Shown here: positions 63,140 through 64,000 of the stretch, piece after piece
Numbering within the stretch: the stretch's first letter is position 1
How the letters are laid out: every line of letters begins with the position of its first letter
Assembly (NCBI RefSeq): GCF_003086295.3
Contig: NC_092048.1
Location: 85,384,386-85,448,385 of the forward strand
Direction: 5' to 3'
DNA length: 64,000 nt
Source: Arachis hypogaea
Taxonomy: Eukaryota > Streptophyta > Magnoliopsida > Fabales > Fabaceae
The notes under the pieces: model-generated
Told to the model about the DNA's origin: nothing
The model's input: only the letters and a program-made list of their open reading frames with translations
The model's database searches: none
Position numbers and translations under genes: made by a program

Positions 63140-64000
63140 ATGGCACCTAAGACCGGAGAATCCTCTAGAAAAGGAAAAGGGAAGACAAAAGCTTCCACCT
63201 CCAAGTCATGGGAGATGGAAAGGTTCATCTCCAAAGCCCATCAAGACCACTTCTATGATGTTGTGGCCAAGAAGAAGGTGATCCCTGAGGTCCCTTTCAA
63301 ACTTAAAAGAAATGAGTATCCAGAGATCCGACATGAAATTCAAAGAAGAGGTTGGGAATTTCTAACAAATCCCATCCAACAAGTCGGCATCCTAATGGTT
63401 CAAGAGTTCTATGCTAATGCATGGATCACTAAGAACCATGATCAAAGTAAGAACCCAGATCCAAAGAACTATGTTACAATGGTTCGGGGGAAATACTTAG
63501 ATTTTAGTCCAGAAAATGTGAGGTTGGCGTTCAACTTGCCAAACATGGAAGAGAACGCACGCCCCTACACAAGGAGAGTCAACTTTGATCAAAGGTTGGA
63601 CCAAGTCCTTATGGACATATGTGTAGAAGGAGCTCAATGGAAGATTGACTCAAAAGACAAACCGGTTCAACTAAGAAGACTGGACCTTAAGCCCATAGCT
63701 AGAGGATGGTTGGAGTTCATTCAATGCTCAATCATTCCCACTAGCAACCGGTCTGAAGTTACTATAGACCGGGCCATTATGATCCATAGCATCATGATTG
63801 GAGAAGAGGTGGAAGTTCATGAGATTATACCTCAAGAACTCTACAAGGTGGCTGACAAGTCCTCCACTATGGCAAGGTTAGCCTTTCCTCACCTCATTTG
63901 CCACCTATGCAATTCGGCTGGGATTGACATAGAGGGAGATATCCTCATTAAAGAGGACAAGCCCATCACTAAGAAAAAGATGGAGCAAGCAAGAGAGCCC
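63140..64000 (+). CDS. Third ORF of element J ('putative plant transposon protein' type), open to window edge
   Basis: It starts MAPKTGESSRKGKGKTKAST at 63140 and stays open for all 287 visible codons, although this element's gag has two stops and its pol is gone. A basic Lys/Gly/Ser-rich N-terminus (residues 1-25) could be a nuclear or nucleic-acid-binding tail. The globular part shares RRGWEFLTNP, VQEFYANAW, RVNFDQRLDQVLMDIC, ARGWLEFIQCSIIPTSNRSEV, MIHSIMIGEEVEVHEII and PITKKKM with element C's homologue. There is no signal peptide, membrane helix, catalytic triad or zinc motif. I place it by memory in the Athila third-ORF / plant transposon protein family; biochemical role unknown. Confidence 0.82.
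   Translation, partial: MAPKTGESSRKGKGKTKASTSKSWEMERFISKAHQDHFYDVVAKKKVIPEVPFKLKRNEYPEIRHEIQRRGWEFLTNPIQQVGILMVQEFYANAWITKNHDQSKNPDPKNYVTMVRGKYLDFSPENVRLAFNLPNMEENARPYTRRVNFDQRLDQVLMDICVEGAQWKIDSKDKPVQLRRLDLKPIARGWLEFIQCSIIPTSNRSEVTIDRAIMIHSIMIGEEVEVHEIIPQELYKVADKSSTMARLAFPHLICHLCNSAGIDIEGDILIKEDKPITKKKMEQAREP

Larger units (their letters stand above)
56314..64000 (+). mobile_element. Element J: pol-less relative of C and F (5' 7.7 kb visible)
   Basis: On the plus strand the order is 5' LTR (56314-58026), primer site, AT-rich leader, gag-protease with two stops, post-gag hairpin, palindromes, 33-bp repeats, TATA box and an open third ORF running off the window. The leader after the primer site matches element F's (GATTGTTCGAGTTTGGACAA). 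RT, RNase H and integrase are absent: only 35 bp separate the protease stop from the hairpin module. It therefore looks like the non-autonomous partner of the C/F family. FIDEL/Feral of peanut is a possible named equivalent from memory, unchecked. Confidence 0.87.

Overview
The window is plant nuclear DNA made almost entirely of nested Ty3/gypsy LTR retrotransposons. I find no host gene, rRNA gene, functional tRNA gene or CRISPR array. The element families look like those of Arachis (peanut and relatives). The basis is my memory of LTRs opening TGATGAGCGGATAA, dispersed GGCGTTTAACGCC palindromes, very long LTRs and autonomous/non-autonomous pairs. Treat the genus as likely, not proven. Most elements are Athila-type, with LTRs of about 1.5-1.8 kb, a tRNA-Asp primer site, and a third ORF after pol in some. 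Depth of nesting and decay suggest pericentromeric heterochromatin.

Layout, with element names used throughout. The oldest frame is element D (minus strand), visible at 10160-11575, 13303-14414 and 49480 to about 54966. Left edge, four levels: C (plus, 5147-10159) abuts D and probably sits in its 3' region; B (minus, 2172-5146) sits in the end of C's pol; A (minus, 1-2171) interrupts B's ORF. Centre, five levels: F (minus, 14415-49474) is inserted in D's pol; solo LTR S2 (15503-39815) is in F's 3' LTR; G (minus, 16560-38542) is in S2; H (plus, 18819-29920) is in G's 3' UTR. Solo LTR S1 (11581-13297) is also in D's pol. Right edge: an LTR/RT scrap (K, about 54967-56313) and then J (plus, 56314 to the end). 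Exact 5-bp target duplications are visible for S1 (GTGTC), S2 (GTAGC), G (AGGAC) and H (ATAAT), and a near match for F (ACTTT/ACTCT). These fix the insertion order D > F > S2 > G > H.

How the parts relate. C, F and J share LTR, leader and 3' modules. C and F carry pol, while J has lost RT, RNase H and integrase but keeps gag-protease and an open third ORF with its own TATA box. G and H are a second pair. G has a full but nonsense-riddled gag-pol. H encodes only a 410-codon Gag whose last residues come from the end of pol, and it exists as a tandem LTR-gag-LTR-gag-LTR array inside G. The most intriguing shared features are non-coding. There is a hairpin module just after the gag or gag-pol reading frame in six elements. 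A second hairpin with a TTTAAGTTTGGTGTTG tract sits where a polypurine tract should be. Each LTR family also has its own array of short palindromes.
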